Below, in pieces: positions 24,275 to 32,413 of a stretch of 41,054 nt of DNA. Under the pieces are notes generated by a model. The model worked only from the letters and a program-made list of their open reading frames with translations. It made no database searches and was not told the DNA's origin. Source of the DNA: Rhodoluna sp. (GTDB lineage Bacteria; Actinomycetota; Actinomycetes; Actinomycetales; Microbacteriaceae); contig JAHEBZ010000004.1 of NCBI GenBank assembly GCA_024641985.1, forward strand, positions 169,047 to 210,100. Direction: 5' to 3'. Position 1 is the stretch's first letter, and every line of letters starts with the position of its first letter. A program made the translations under genes and the position numbers.

Positions 24275-24364
24275 ACTAGGGGAGTATCCCACCTCAGGTG
24301 CAACGACATAACCGGCGAAAGCCCGGGGCGCTTGGTCACAGAAATGTGGCGGGAGAGACTTAGT
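24275..24364 (+). ncRNA. Structured leader RNA, riboswitch candidate upstream of tctCBA
   Basis: About 185 bases of untranslated leader precede tctC. The first 90 bases fold by eye into a closed multi-helix unit. Closing stem ACTAGG (24275-24280) pairs with CTTAGT (24359-24364). Hairpin CACC-TCA-GGTG is at 24290-24300. CCGGC-GAAA-GCCCGG (24312-24326) has one bulged C, and GTCACA-GAAA-TGTGGC (24335-24350) has a GNRA loop. Unpaired GGGGAGTA beside the 5' closing strand and GAGAGAC beside the 3' strand resemble the two conserved loops of the yybP-ykoY (Mn2+) riboswitch, but the downstream genes are not manganese exporters. It may be a variant of that class or a distinct element. Confidence 0.5.
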
Positions 24365-24394
24365 CTTCGGTTCGCTTTTGTTGGGCTCTCGAGA

Positions 24395-24454
24395 CTCCCT
24401 CAAGGCTGACCGTTGCGGATTCTCCGCCGGGGAATCGTCAAGTTTCCTTGGAGG
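24395..24454 (+). promoter_or_regulatory. Possible expression platform masking the tctC ribosome site
   Basis: CCTCAAGG (24398-24405) can pair with CCTTGGAGG (24446-24454), one bulged G, hiding the GGAGG ribosome site. A second hairpin, GATTCTCC-GCC-GGGGAATC (24418-24436), lies inside. CTCCC (24395-24399) could instead pair with GGGAG (24351-24355) in the leader's conserved 3' part, giving mutually exclusive folds. This is inference from complementarity only. Confidence 0.35.
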
Positions 24455-24459
24455 ATAAA

Positions 24460-25584
24460 TTGAAGAAAATTGCAATCGCAGCGACGGCGCTCGCGTTAGT
24501 TGCATCGAGCCTTTCAGTAGCCCCAGCAATCGCCGCCGGCGTTCCTGCTGCTAAAGCAACTGTCAGCACTCCCTGCACAAAAGTAAATGAAGTTGCTAAG
24601 GGCCGTGGTGCCGATGGCAGCGACCTAAAGTGTTTGGTGGCCAAAGTTGGTGGATACGCCGGCTCAAAGGTTTGGTCATACCCAACCACTCCTGTAGTTA
24701 GTGCCCTAGAGTTCACCATTCCAGCTTCGGCTGGTGGCGGTTTCGACTCATTTGGCCGCGCAGCCGGTGCCGCTCTCAAGGCCGAAGGCCTATTGGCCTC
24801 TGAGCCAACCTTTAACTATGTTCCAGGCGCAGGCAACAATCCTGGTCTGATCTACTTCTTGAACAACTACCGCGCTAAGGCCGGCAAGATCATGGTCACC
24901 GGCTTTGCTCAGTTCGGTGGCGTTTACACCACTAAATCAAAGTCAAAGGTTGCCGACACCGAAGGTGTTGCACGTTTGATGGCCGAATATGAAGTGTTCG
25001 TCGTAAAGGCTGACTCGCCATACAAGACCATGCAAGACCTAGTAGCCGACATCAAGTCGAAGCCAAAGTCTGTGGTTATTGCCGGTGGAACCGCCGGTGG
25101 CGTTGACACCTACACCGTTGCATCTGTTTACGATGCCGTTGGCGCAGGCGCTAAGAACATGAACTACGTTGGTTTCTCGGGCGGTGGCAAGGTTTCGGCT
25201 GCGCTTCTTTCTGACGCCAAATACTCGTTTGGTGTTTCAGGCTGGGGCGAGTTCCAGAGCTTTGTCGAGTCAGGCAAGATGCGTGTTCTTGGCATCTCAT
25301 CACCAAAGCGAATTGCCGGCATCTCGGCTCCTACCTTCACCGAAGCAGGTGTCAAGGTGGTTACCCAAAACTGGCGTGGATTGGTTCTTCCACCAAACAC
25401 CTCGGCTAAGGGCTACGCTCTAGTGCTTCGCGCCCTAGACACCATGCGTGCGTCTAAGTCATGGAAGCAGTCAATGACTGACAACAAGTGGCAAGACAAC
25501 TACATCTATGGAAACCAGTTCAAGGAATTCATCAAGATCGAGCAAAACCGAATCAGCAACCTATTTGCCGAGTTGGGCTTGTGA
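24460..25584 (+). CDS. tctC: Tripartite tricarboxylate transporter substrate-binding protein TctC
   Basis: A 374-residue exported protein starting at TTG 24460, with GGAGG (24450-24454) just upstream. A Sec signal peptide (about residues 1-27, ending AIAAG) is followed by a region with two Cys (CTKV and LKCL, about residues 40-58), then a TctC/Bug-type solute-binding domain (about 80-374). That domain includes IPASAGGGFDSFGRA, the VPGAGNNPGLIYFLN segment, and IAGGTAGGVD. TctC binds carboxylates such as citrate outside the membrane and delivers them to TctAB. The specificity here is not known. The Cys-pair module is an addition to the usual domain layout. Confidence 0.88.
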   Translation: MKKIAIAATALALVASSLSVAPAIAAGVPAAKATVSTPCTKVNEVAKGRGADGSDLKCLVAKVGGYAGSKVWSYPTTPVVSALEFTIPASAGGGFDSFGRAAGAALKAEGLLASEPTFNYVPGAGNNPGLIYFLNNYRAKAGKIMVTGFAQFGGVYTTKSKSKVADTEGVARLMAEYEVFVVKADSPYKTMQDLVADIKSKPKSVVIAGGTAGGVDTYTVASVYDAVGAGAKNMNYVGFSGGGKVSAALLSDAKYSFGVSGWGEFQSFVESGKMRVLGISSPKRIAGISAPTFTEAGVKVVTQNWRGLVLPPNTSAKGYALVLRALDTMRASKSWKQSMTDNKWQDNYIYGNQFKEFIKIEQNRISNLFAELGL

Positions 25585-26099
25585 GTTCTTTAGCAACTAA
25601 GGGTGCAAAGGGGGAGCTGGTTTTTACCAGCTTCCTCTTTGCACTATCCATCGTTATTCTTTGGGACACAACTCAGCTAACTGAGTCTGCTTTGACCGGT
25701 TCAGTAAGTCCAAAGGCTTTCGCCTTTGGCGTTGGCGGACTGCTCTTTGCACTCTCGGCCTTCCAAATTGCTCAGGTGCTTCGCGGCAAGCTGGGTGAAC
25801 CCGAAGGCATCGAAGGCGGCGAGGCCACTTCGAAGGCAAACTGGAAAGCACTCGGGCTTGTGGTTTCCGCCATTGTGCTCCACATCGTGCTGCTACCGTT
25901 TCTAGGTTTCATGATTGCCAGCACTGTGCTGTTTTTCTTAGTGGCTTTTGCATTGGGCGAAAAGCGCTGGTTAAAACTGTTGATCATCTCAGCAGCACTG
26001 TCAGCCATTGTTTACTTCGGCTTCACAGAGGCCCTACAACTTGATCTGCCGTTTGGTTTCGACTTCACTCAAACCACCCCTGTCGAAGAGGAATGGTAA
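25581..26099 (+). CDS. tctB: Tripartite tricarboxylate transporter small membrane subunit TctB
   Basis: A 172-residue membrane protein starting at GTG 25581, which overlaps the tctC stop as GTGA. The longer frame from 25488 is inside tctC and is rejected. Four hydrophobic helices are visible (about residues 14-30, 43-62, 87-118 and 126-146), with the typical [19 protein letters not shown] TctB motif after helix 1. TctB is the small, poorly conserved membrane component of the proton- or sodium-driven TctABC transporter. Confidence 0.85.
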   Translation: MSSLATKGAKGELVFTSFLFALSIVILWDTTQLTESALTGSVSPKAFAFGVGGLLFALSAFQIAQVLRGKLGEPEGIEGGEATSKANWKALGLVVSAIVLHIVLLPFLGFMIASTVLFFLVAFALGEKRWLKLLIISAALSAIVYFGFTEALQLDLPFGFDFTQTTPVEEEW

Positions 26100-27595
26100 T
26101 GGATTACAACGCGTTTTTAGAGGGCTTCGCTAACTCGCTAACCCTCACAAACCTTGGTTTTGGCCTGCTAGGCACAATCCTAGGAACATTGGTTGGCGTT
26201 TTGCCTGGCATTGGCCCTGCTCTCGCGATTTCACTGCTTCTGCCGATCACATTCACGGTTGAACCTCAATCAGCGCTGATCATGTTTGCCGCCATCTATT
26301 ACGGCACCATGTATGGCGGATCAACGACTTCGATTTTGCTAAACACGCCTGGCGAGAGCGGATCGATGATGACCGCACTTGAGGGCAACAAGATGGCTCG
26401 TGCTGGCCGAGCTGGTGCAGCCTTGGCTACGGCCGCAATCGGTTCGTTTGTGGCTGGCGCAATTGCAACCGGCATTTTGGCACTCGCAGCTCCGTTTATT
26501 GCAGACCTTGGTTTGCGTCTTACCCCAGCCGATTTCTTCGCTCTCATGGTTTTGGCCTTCGGCACAGTTGGCTCGGTCATGGGTTCATCGCCAGTTCGCG
26601 GCCTCATTTCTATGTCGGTCGGTTTAGGAATCGGACTCATCGGAATGGATCCACAATCCGGCGCACAGCGGCTAACTTTTGACGCGGTTCAGGCCATGGA
26701 TGGCATTCCCACTGTGATCATCATCGTGTCGCTGTTTGCGCTGGGCGAAGCTTTGTATGTGGCGATGCGAGGCCAAATGGGACTCAGCAAAATCAATAGC
26801 TTTGCCGGCCGCGCGTCTATGACCCGCGAAGACTGGCGGCGCTCGTGGAAACCTTGGCTTCGTGGAACCGCAATTGGTTTTCCGGCCGGAGTTTTGCCTG
26901 CGGGCGGTTCAGAGTTGCCAACATTTTTGAGTTACACACTTGAAAAGAAACTTTCAAAAAACAAGAGCGAATTTGGCCACGGAGCCATCGAAGGCGTTGC
27001 CGGCCCCGAGGCTGCAAACAACGCAAACGCCGCTGGCGCACTTGTGCCTTTGTTAGCGCTGGGTTTGCCAACGTCGGCAACAGCCGCAGTAATTCTGGTG
27101 GCATTCCAACAATTCAAAATTCAACCTGGCCCGCTACTTTTCACCGAGCAACCGGTTCTCGTCTGGACACTGATTGCGTCACTCTTCCTTGGCAACCTGT
27201 TGCTTTTGGTCGTCAACCTGCCTCTAATCAAGGTGTGGGTTAAGCTGCTTCAGATTCCAGTGCCTTACCTCTACGCAGGCATCATGGTATTTGCCATGGT
27301 TGGTGCCTATGCGCTAAAAAACTCAACCTTCGACCTTTGGTCTGCTCTAGTTATTGGTGTTTTGGGTCTTCTGTTCAGACGCTATGGTTACCCAATCACG
27401 CCACTTATTTTGGGTGCAATTCTTGGCCCAATGGCCGAGGTTGAGTTCAGGCGTGCACTTCAAATCAGCCAGGGTGACTATTTAACGCTGGTTAGCACTC
27501 CCTTCTCGATCGTTTTGTACAGCGCTTTGGCTTTGGCGCTCATTGGGCCACCGCTTTGGCGCAAAACTAGGGGTTTGCGCCAAAACACCAACTAG
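26099..27595 (+). CDS. tctA: Tripartite tricarboxylate transporter large permease TctA
   Basis: A 498-residue permease with about twelve helices. Family hallmarks are [21 protein letters not shown] near residue 30, [20 protein letters not shown] near 66-85, the central [16 protein letters not shown] and the related second-half sequence with [16 protein letters not shown]. TctA forms the transport path for the carboxylate supplied by TctC. ATG 26099 overlaps the tctB stop (TAATG) and has GAGGA at a good distance; ATG 26093 is an alternative. It is followed after 12 bases by an MFS gene. Confidence 0.93.
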   Translation: MDYNAFLEGFANSLTLTNLGFGLLGTILGTLVGVLPGIGPALAISLLLPITFTVEPQSALIMFAAIYYGTMYGGSTTSILLNTPGESGSMMTALEGNKMARAGRAGAALATAAIGSFVAGAIATGILALAAPFIADLGLRLTPADFFALMVLAFGTVGSVMGSSPVRGLISMSVGLGIGLIGMDPQSGAQRLTFDAVQAMDGIPTVIIIVSLFALGEALYVAMRGQMGLSKINSFAGRASMTREDWRRSWKPWLRGTAIGFPAGVLPAGGSELPTFLSYTLEKKLSKNKSEFGHGAIEGVAGPEAANNANAAGALVPLLALGLPTSATAAVILVAFQQFKIQPGPLLFTEQPVLVWTLIASLFLGNLLLLVVNLPLIKVWVKLLQIPVPYLYAGIMVFAMVGAYALKNSTFDLWSALVIGVLGLLFRRYGYPITPLILGAILGPMAEVEFRRALQISQGDYLTLVSTPFSIVLYSALALALIGPPLWRKTRGLRQNTN

Positions 27596-27607
27596 ATTCG
27601 AGCAAGA

Positions 27608-28795
27608 ATGGCAATGAGTATCTTCAATCAACGTTGGTTGCTCATGGTGCTTCTGAACTCGGGGCTGGTTCAAGCCGCGGTTTATGTGGTGCGGCCGATG
27701 GTTACCTATAGAGCAGCAGACCTTGGCGCAGATGCCACGCTAATTGGTGCAATTGGTGCAACATTTGCGCTGGCCCCACTTTTCTTTTCGATCCAAATCG
27801 GTCGAGTTGTCGACAAAGGCCGAGCTGGTTTGGCAATGTTCATTGGTGCAGTGTTGTTGTCAATTTCATCAACCGCATTGATTTTTGCAGACCAAATTTA
27901 CCTATTGGTTTTGGCCATGCCTTTTTTGGGCATCGGCCACCTGCTCACCATGGTTGGTGGGCAAACGATGATTGCGAACCGATCGAACGACGGCAAGCTA
28001 GAAAAACACTTTGGTCTGCTTACCTTTTATGCTTCGATGGGGCATGGAGTCGGCCCATTCATCGGGGGAATTTTGGCCGATGACGGCGGGCCACGAATCA
28101 ATACCGAGGCGGCCATCACGTTTGCAGTTGCATTGATGATTTTGGCCATCTTCACGACTCTTCCGCTCTTTGGTGGCTTGATTAAAAAGGCAGAAAAAAC
28201 TCAACACACTGGCAAGGTCACCGTTCGCCAAGTTATGGCTGTGCCTCAGTTCAAGTCGGCTATTTTCGTGGCTTCCGCGATAACGGCTGTGGTCGACGTG
28301 CTTCTCATCTTCCTACCGTTGCTCGGTCGCGAGCTTGGGTTTTCGACTACCGAAATCGGGGTGCTTTTGGCCGTTAGGGCGTTCTCATCGATGGCCGTTC
28401 GGGTTATTTTGCAATCACTCACTAAAGCCCTCGGAATGAAAAATCTGCTTCTCGGGGGCTCGCTCGTAACTATGCTTTCTTGTCTGGCATTGGTGCAATT
28501 TCAAGACTTCTGGGGCATCGCGGTGATCATGTTGATCAGTGGCTTCGCAATGGGAATAGGGCAGCCAGCAACAATGGCTTGGGTATCTCGAATCTCATCT
28601 AGCGACACCAAAGGCCTAGCAATTGCAATTCGATTGACTGCGAATCGTTTTGGGCAAGTTACTATGCCTGCAATGGCCGGGTTGGTTGCTGGAGCCGGGC
28701 TTAGCGGTGTCTTTGTGATGTTGGCAGCCCTGCAAGCCGTTTCGATCGCGGTAACAACCAGCGCGCTTAAAAAATCTGGGCCCGAGGGCGATTAA
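27608..28795 (+). CDS. Major facilitator superfamily transporter, substrate unknown
   Basis: A 395-residue, about twelve-helix MFS permease. The typical helix 2-3 motif is present in reduced form as IGRVVDKGRAG, and the second half has a LLLGG segment after ALGMKN. The sequence is most like drug- or metabolite-exporter MFS groups, but no specific subfamily is clear. It lies 12 bases after tctA and is likely co-transcribed with it, so it may act on a related carboxylate. ATG 27608 or 27614 could be the start; neither has a strong ribosome site. Confidence 0.8.
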   Translation: MAMSIFNQRWLLMVLLNSGLVQAAVYVVRPMVTYRAADLGADATLIGAIGATFALAPLFFSIQIGRVVDKGRAGLAMFIGAVLLSISSTALIFADQIYLLVLAMPFLGIGHLLTMVGGQTMIANRSNDGKLEKHFGLLTFYASMGHGVGPFIGGILADDGGPRINTEAAITFAVALMILAIFTTLPLFGGLIKKAEKTQHTGKVTVRQVMAVPQFKSAIFVASAITAVVDVLLIFLPLLGRELGFSTTEIGVLLAVRAFSSMAVRVILQSLTKALGMKNLLLGGSLVTMLSCLALVQFQDFWGIAVIMLISGFAMGIGQPATMAWVSRISSSDTKGLAIAIRLTANRFGQVTMPAMAGLVAGAGLSGVFVMLAALQAVSIAVTTSALKKSGPEGD

Positions 28796-28798
28796 ACT
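28793..28798 (+). promoter_or_regulatory. -10 element of the methyltransferase gene
   Basis: TAAACT overlaps the MFS stop codon and lies seven bases before ATG 28806, giving the methyltransferase its own possible leaderless promoter. Confidence 0.4.
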
Positions 28799-28805
28799 CG
28801 CAGCT

Positions 28806-29702
28806 ATGCCCAAAGCCACAGCAATTGCCAAGAACACCGTATTCTTTGGCGACAACCTTGCTTCGTTGGCTGCGCTGCCCGACGAATCGGTTCAGCTCAT
28901 TTACATCGATCCACCTTTCAACACCGGGCGCACTCAAAAGCGCGGCACGGCAACAACCAAACGGGTTACCGAGGGCGGCCGAGTTGGCTTTAAGGGCCAC
29001 CAATATGAAACCGTGCGGCAAACCGTGCTTAGTTATGACGACGAGTTTGCCGACTATTGGGCATTCTTAGAGCCGCGACTCGAGCAGGCTTGGCGGTTGT
29101 TAAATCAAACCGGCACTCTCTATTTGCACCTCGACTATCGCGAATCGCACTATGCCAAGGTGCTTTTAGATGCGCTCTTTGGTCGCGATTGCTTTTTGAA
29201 CGAAATCATTTGGGCCTACGACTATGGTGGCAAGAGCAAGAACCGATGGCCAGCCAAGCACGACACCATTTTGGTTTATGTCAAAGATCCCGCCAAATAT
29301 TTCTTCAACTCAACCGAGGTAGATCGCGAGCCATACATGGCGCCTGGTTTGGTGACCCCCGAGAAGGTTGCGCTTGGCAAACTGCCAACCGATGTTTGGT
29401 GGCACACAATTGTTTCGCCAACCGGCAAAGAAAAAACCGGTTACCCAACTCAAAAACCGCTAGGCATTTTGCGCCGAATCATTCAGGCATCTTCTAGCGC
29501 CGGCGACACCGTGCTCGACTTTTTTGGTGGTTCTGGCACCACGGGGGCTGCCGCCGCCCAACTTGGCCGCCACTTTATTTTGTGCGATCAAAACCCAGAA
29601 TCAATCGCGGTTATGAAACAGCGTTTTGCGAAGGCCGGTGTTGAGGTTTCTTTCGAAAACTCACCGCGCTCACCAAAACGAAAGTCATCGAAATCAAAAT
29701 AG
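28806..29702 (+). CDS. Orphan site-specific DNA methyltransferase (N4/N6 type)
   Basis: A 298-residue enzyme of the PF01555 N6-adenine/N4-cytosine group. Motif IV, DPPFNTG (Asp35-Phe38), comes first and motif I, DFFGGSGTTG (about 238-247), comes late, the beta-class order. GYPTQKPLGILRRII supplies the TQKP segment before motif I. No restriction enzyme or specificity subunit lies nearby, so it appears to be an orphan, perhaps a regulatory methylase. The C-terminus is a basic Ser/Lys tail. Its last 92 bases overlap the 3' end of thiP on the opposite strand. Confidence 0.9.
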   Translation: MPKATAIAKNTVFFGDNLASLAALPDESVQLIYIDPPFNTGRTQKRGTATTKRVTEGGRVGFKGHQYETVRQTVLSYDDEFADYWAFLEPRLEQAWRLLNQTGTLYLHLDYRESHYAKVLLDALFGRDCFLNEIIWAYDYGGKSKNRWPAKHDTILVYVKDPAKYFFNSTEVDREPYMAPGLVTPEKVALGKLPTDVWWHTIVSPTGKEKTGYPTQKPLGILRRIIQASSSAGDTVLDFFGGSGTTGAAAAQLGRHFILCDQNPESIAVMKQRFAKAGVEVSFENSPRSPKRKSSKSK

Positions 29703-31215
29703 CCGTCACAGCCATCGCCATTCCATAGTTGGTTGAACCCGGCCTCGAAATCAGCGCATACAAAACCGTTGGCAAAGTGGCCTGATCGCCATAGGCAAGC
29801 AAGCTGGCGGCACCAAACTCGCCGATCGAAACCACCAGGGCATAGCCAATTGCAGTCACAATCACGGTTCGAATCATGCGCGATTCGATGTGCCACCAGG
29901 TTTGCCCGGCATTTGCTCCGGCAGTTGATGCCGCCTCGCGGTGGTCGTTGCCAATCGAAATCAGTGCCGGGTAAACAAGCCGAATCACCAGCGGCAAAGC
30001 CATCAGGGCCTGAACCAGCGGCACAATCAGCCAGCTTGACCTAAGTGGCAATGGGCCGCCGCCAAAGGTGATTAAGAAACCAAAGCCAAGAACCACCGAT
30101 GAAATGCCCATGGGTAAAAGCAAACCGATGTCGAGAACCCGATTCACAAATTTTTGGGCAAAAACTCGTTTGCCCCTAATTGGCCGCGAAAGCAGGTAGG
30201 CCGAAAAGGTGCCCAGCGTGATCGAAATTGTGGTCGAGATGCTCACGTTGCGAAGCGTGTTTAGGGCCGCCTGCCCAACGCTGATGTTTAACAAATCGCG
30301 ATCGCCGCGACCGGCCAGGTTCACAAAATTTGCTAACCCCAAACCGCCATCGGCATGCACAAAGGCTCGCACCAAAACAACAAGAATCGGCATCAGCGTC
30401 AGAAGCGCAATGGTCGTGAAGGTTACAGCCGTTGCCAGCCAATCGCGTTTGTCTAGCTGGGGGCGAGGGCCGCCTTCATCAACCTGTTCAATGCCGATGG
30501 CCCCCTTTGTGATACTTTCGCTAAAGGCAAAAGCCGCAATCGTGAGCAACGTTTGCAAAATAGCCAATGCGGCCGCCTTTGGCAGATCTAAAAACAGAGT
30601 TGCCGCCGAGGCAATTTCGGTTTCGACCGAATTCACCAAGCCACCGCCCAAAATCAAAATGATGCCGTAGCTGGTGGCACAAAACAAAAAGATCAATGCA
30701 CCAGCCGAAACCACCGCGGTTTTTAGCTGGGGCAGCGTGATCGAAATCAGGGTTCGAAAACGGCCAGCGCCGGCCAGCTCGGCGGCCTCTTCGGTTTCGT
30801 TGTCGATGGTTGCCCAAACCCCACCGATGGTTCTAACCGCAATCGAATAGTTCACAAAAACGTGGGCCACAATAATTAACAGAATTGGCGGCAACCCTCG
30901 AAACGACGAGAAACTGATTGCCACCACAATGGTTGGCAAAACCAAGGGAACCGTGATGATTGCCCGCAACAGTTTTTGGCCGCTAAACCGTTTGCGATAA
31001 AGCACATATGCGCCCGGAATGCCAAGCACTATGCAAATAGCGGTAGACAGTGCGGCCTGCCAAAGCGTGAACCAAATAGCCGACGAAACTTGGGGTGCAA
31101 CCAGGGTTTGCAACCAATCGCCGCTTAGCCCAACCCCGATGATCGACCCGAGTGGCCAATAGAACAGAACCGCTACAAAAAGTAGCGGCCCTGCCCAAAG
31201 CGCCAAGCGTTTCAT
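29611..31215 (-). CDS. thiP: Thiamine ABC transporter permease ThiP
   Basis: A 534-residue permease made of two fused binding-protein-dependent transport domains of about six helices each. Both halves have an EAA-type cytoplasmic loop: EEAAELAGAGRFRTLISITLPQ in the first and EAASTAGANAGQTWWHIESRM in the second. It follows thiB by five bases under the TPP riboswitch and should import thiamine or phosphates. There is no thiQ ATPase gene after it; instead the methyltransferase gene runs into it from the other side, covering the last 30 codons. Confidence 0.88.
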   Translation of the reverse strand: MKRLALWAGPLLFVAVLFYWPLGSIIGVGLSGDWLQTLVAPQVSSAIWFTLWQAALSTAICIVLGIPGAYVLYRKRFSGQKLLRAIITVPLVLPTIVVAISFSSFRGLPPILLIIVAHVFVNYSIAVRTIGGVWATIDNETEEAAELAGAGRFRTLISITLPQLKTAVVSAGALIFLFCATSYGIILILGGGLVNSVETEIASAATLFLDLPKAAALAILQTLLTIAAFAFSESITKGAIGIEQVDEGGPRPQLDKRDWLATAVTFTTIALLTLMPILVVLVRAFVHADGGLGLANFVNLAGRGDRDLLNISVGQAALNTLRNVSISTTISITLGTFSAYLLSRPIRGKRVFAQKFVNRVLDIGLLLPMGISSVVLGFGFLITFGGGPLPLRSSWLIVPLVQALMALPLVIRLVYPALISIGNDHREAASTAGANAGQTWWHIESRMIRTVIVTAIGYALVVSIGEFGAASLLAYGDQATLPTVLYALISRPGSTNYGMAMAVTAILISMTFVLVSAVSFRKKPQHRPSQNAVS

Positions 31216-31220
31216 GGTTA

Positions 31221-32204
31221 CTAGTTTGCGCTAAATATTGCCGACCATTGTTCGAGCCAGGTCTTGCGGTTTGCGCTGATCGATAGCTCTTCGCCAACCG
31301 GCTTGGTTGCCGCTGGCGCCCACTTGGCCCAAGCCTCTGGCAATGCAACCGAGGTGTCTACCGGATACACATACATGGAATCTGGCAACGACTTTTGGAA
31401 GGTCTTTTCGGTTAGAAATTTCACCAGCTTTTCGGCGGCTGATTTGTTCTTGGCGTTCTTTAGAACTCCCGCATACTCGATCTGTCTGAAGCAACCGTCG
31501 TTGATCGATGCGGTTTGGCTAATGCCATCTTCGCGAACCTCGAATGCCGGTGATGAAGAGTAGCTGAGCACGATTGGGTAGGCGCCCTTGCCAGATGAGC
31601 CCGAAAAATCTGTGAAATAGGCGTCTTCCCAGCCGGCTGCCACCTTCACGCCGTTGTTCTTTAGGTCTTGCCAATACTGTTCAAAGCCGTTCTGGCCATA
31701 AACCGAAACCGTGGCTGCCAAAAATGCCAAGCCTGGCGAAGAGCTGGTGGGGTTGCTAACCACGGTTAGGCCCTTGTATGCCGGCTTAATTAGGTCGGCA
31801 ATCGTTGTTGGTGCAGCCAGGGCCTTGGCAGCAAACCAATTTTTGTCATAGTTCAGGCACACGTCGCCAAAGTCGACAGCGGTTAGCTCACCATCGATGA
31901 TCTGGTTGTCGAGGGCAACCCCGCCAAAGGTGTTGTCGATGCCAAAGAATGCATCGCCGATAGGGGCATCCTTGGTGAGCACCAACTTATTGGTCATGGC
32001 ACCGGCATCGCCGGCTTTGATTTGTTTGATTGTGATGCCGGTTTCGGCCTTGAATGCCGCAATTACCTCGTCGGTGAAAACCGCCGAATCATGAGTGACA
32101 ACGGTTACTTCGGTTGGTGTTGCATCGCCGGTTGAACATGCTGTTAGCGATGATGCCGCCATTAGCGCTGCGGCGGCGATTGTGATGATGCGTTTGATTT
32201 GCAC
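31221..32204 (-). CDS. thiB: Thiamine ABC transporter substrate-binding lipoprotein ThiB
   Basis: A 327-residue lipoprotein from GTG 32204, chosen because GAGGAGG lies nine bases upstream and a clean signal peptide follows with lipobox LTAC (Cys about residue 23). The GTG at 32234 lies inside the RNA hairpin and is rejected. The mature protein matches the TbpA/ThiB family: VTVVTHDSAVFTDEVIAAFKAETGI, the DAFFGIDNT segment and SYSSSPAFEV, all part of the thiamine-binding cleft. The TPP riboswitch directly upstream supports thiamine as ligand. Confidence 0.92.
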   Translation of the reverse strand: MQIKRIITIAAAALMAASSLTACSTGDATPTEVTVVTHDSAVFTDEVIAAFKAETGITIKQIKAGDAGAMTNKLVLTKDAPIGDAFFGIDNTFGGVALDNQIIDGELTAVDFGDVCLNYDKNWFAAKALAAPTTIADLIKPAYKGLTVVSNPTSSSPGLAFLAATVSVYGQNGFEQYWQDLKNNGVKVAAGWEDAYFTDFSGSSGKGAYPIVLSYSSSPAFEVREDGISQTASINDGCFRQIEYAGVLKNAKNKSAAEKLVKFLTEKTFQKSLPDSMYVYPVDTSVALPEAWAKWAPAATKPVGEELSISANRKTWLEQWSAIFSAN

Positions 32205-32209
32205 TTTTC

Positions 32210-32234
32210 GTGCCCTCCTCAATAGATAGGGCAC
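32210..32234 (-). promoter_or_regulatory. Hairpin masking the thiB ribosome site
   Basis: On the minus strand GTGCCCT (32234-32228) pairs perfectly with AGGGCAC (32216-32210). The GAGGAGG ribosome site (32220-32214) lies in the loop and right arm. It is probably the TPP-controlled translation-blocking stem. Confidence 0.65.
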
Positions 32235-32335
32235 GGGTTAGAGGTCCTCCCTGCGCTGGCATTATCCAGATCAGGTTTGACGGTCGAAGACTACGGAGTC
32301 TTCCTCTCAGTCCGGTTCACCGAACTCCCGTGTAG
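32235..32335 (-). ncRNA. TPP riboswitch (THI element)
   Basis: Read on the minus strand, the element contains the universal thi-box segments in order: CGGGAG near the 5' end, CTGAGAGG, then ACCTGATCTGGATAATGCC and AGCGCAGGGAG. CACGGG (32334-32329) and CCCGTG (32237-32232) can form an outer stem. It controls thiBP: thiamine pyrophosphate binding should favour the downstream hairpin that hides the ribosome site. Recognition rests on strongly conserved bases, so confidence is high. Confidence 0.96.
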
Positions 32336-32339
32336 TTCA

Positions 32340-32345
32340 ACCATA
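32340..32345 (-). promoter_or_regulatory. -10 element of the thiBP operon
   Basis: TATGGT on the minus strand would start transcription about seven bases later, immediately before the 5' strand of the TPP riboswitch. Confidence 0.5.
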
Positions 32346-32369
32346 AACGAAAACGCGGGTTAAATGACA

Positions 32370-32397
32370 GGTGGCCCCCGACTATGTCAGAGCCACC
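32370..32397 (-). terminator. Possible terminator of the emrB-like gene
   Basis: GGTGGC and GCCACC form a 6-bp stem with a long loop downstream of the exporter stop codon. No proper T-run follows, so this is a weak candidate. Confidence 0.35.
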
Positions 32398-32413
32398 CAC
32401 ATTTGATTCAGGT

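Noticed and set aside
24418-24445. Intrinsic terminator before tctC
   Set aside because: The GATTCTCC/GGGGAATC hairpin is followed only by GTCAAGTTT, too weak a T-run. It fits better as part of a ribosome-site-masking fold.
24350-24450. Glycine riboswitch in the tct leader
   Set aside because: GCGGGAGAGAC resembles the start of a glycine aptamer, but the required CCGAAGG-GCAA and CTCTCAGGCA blocks are not found in place.
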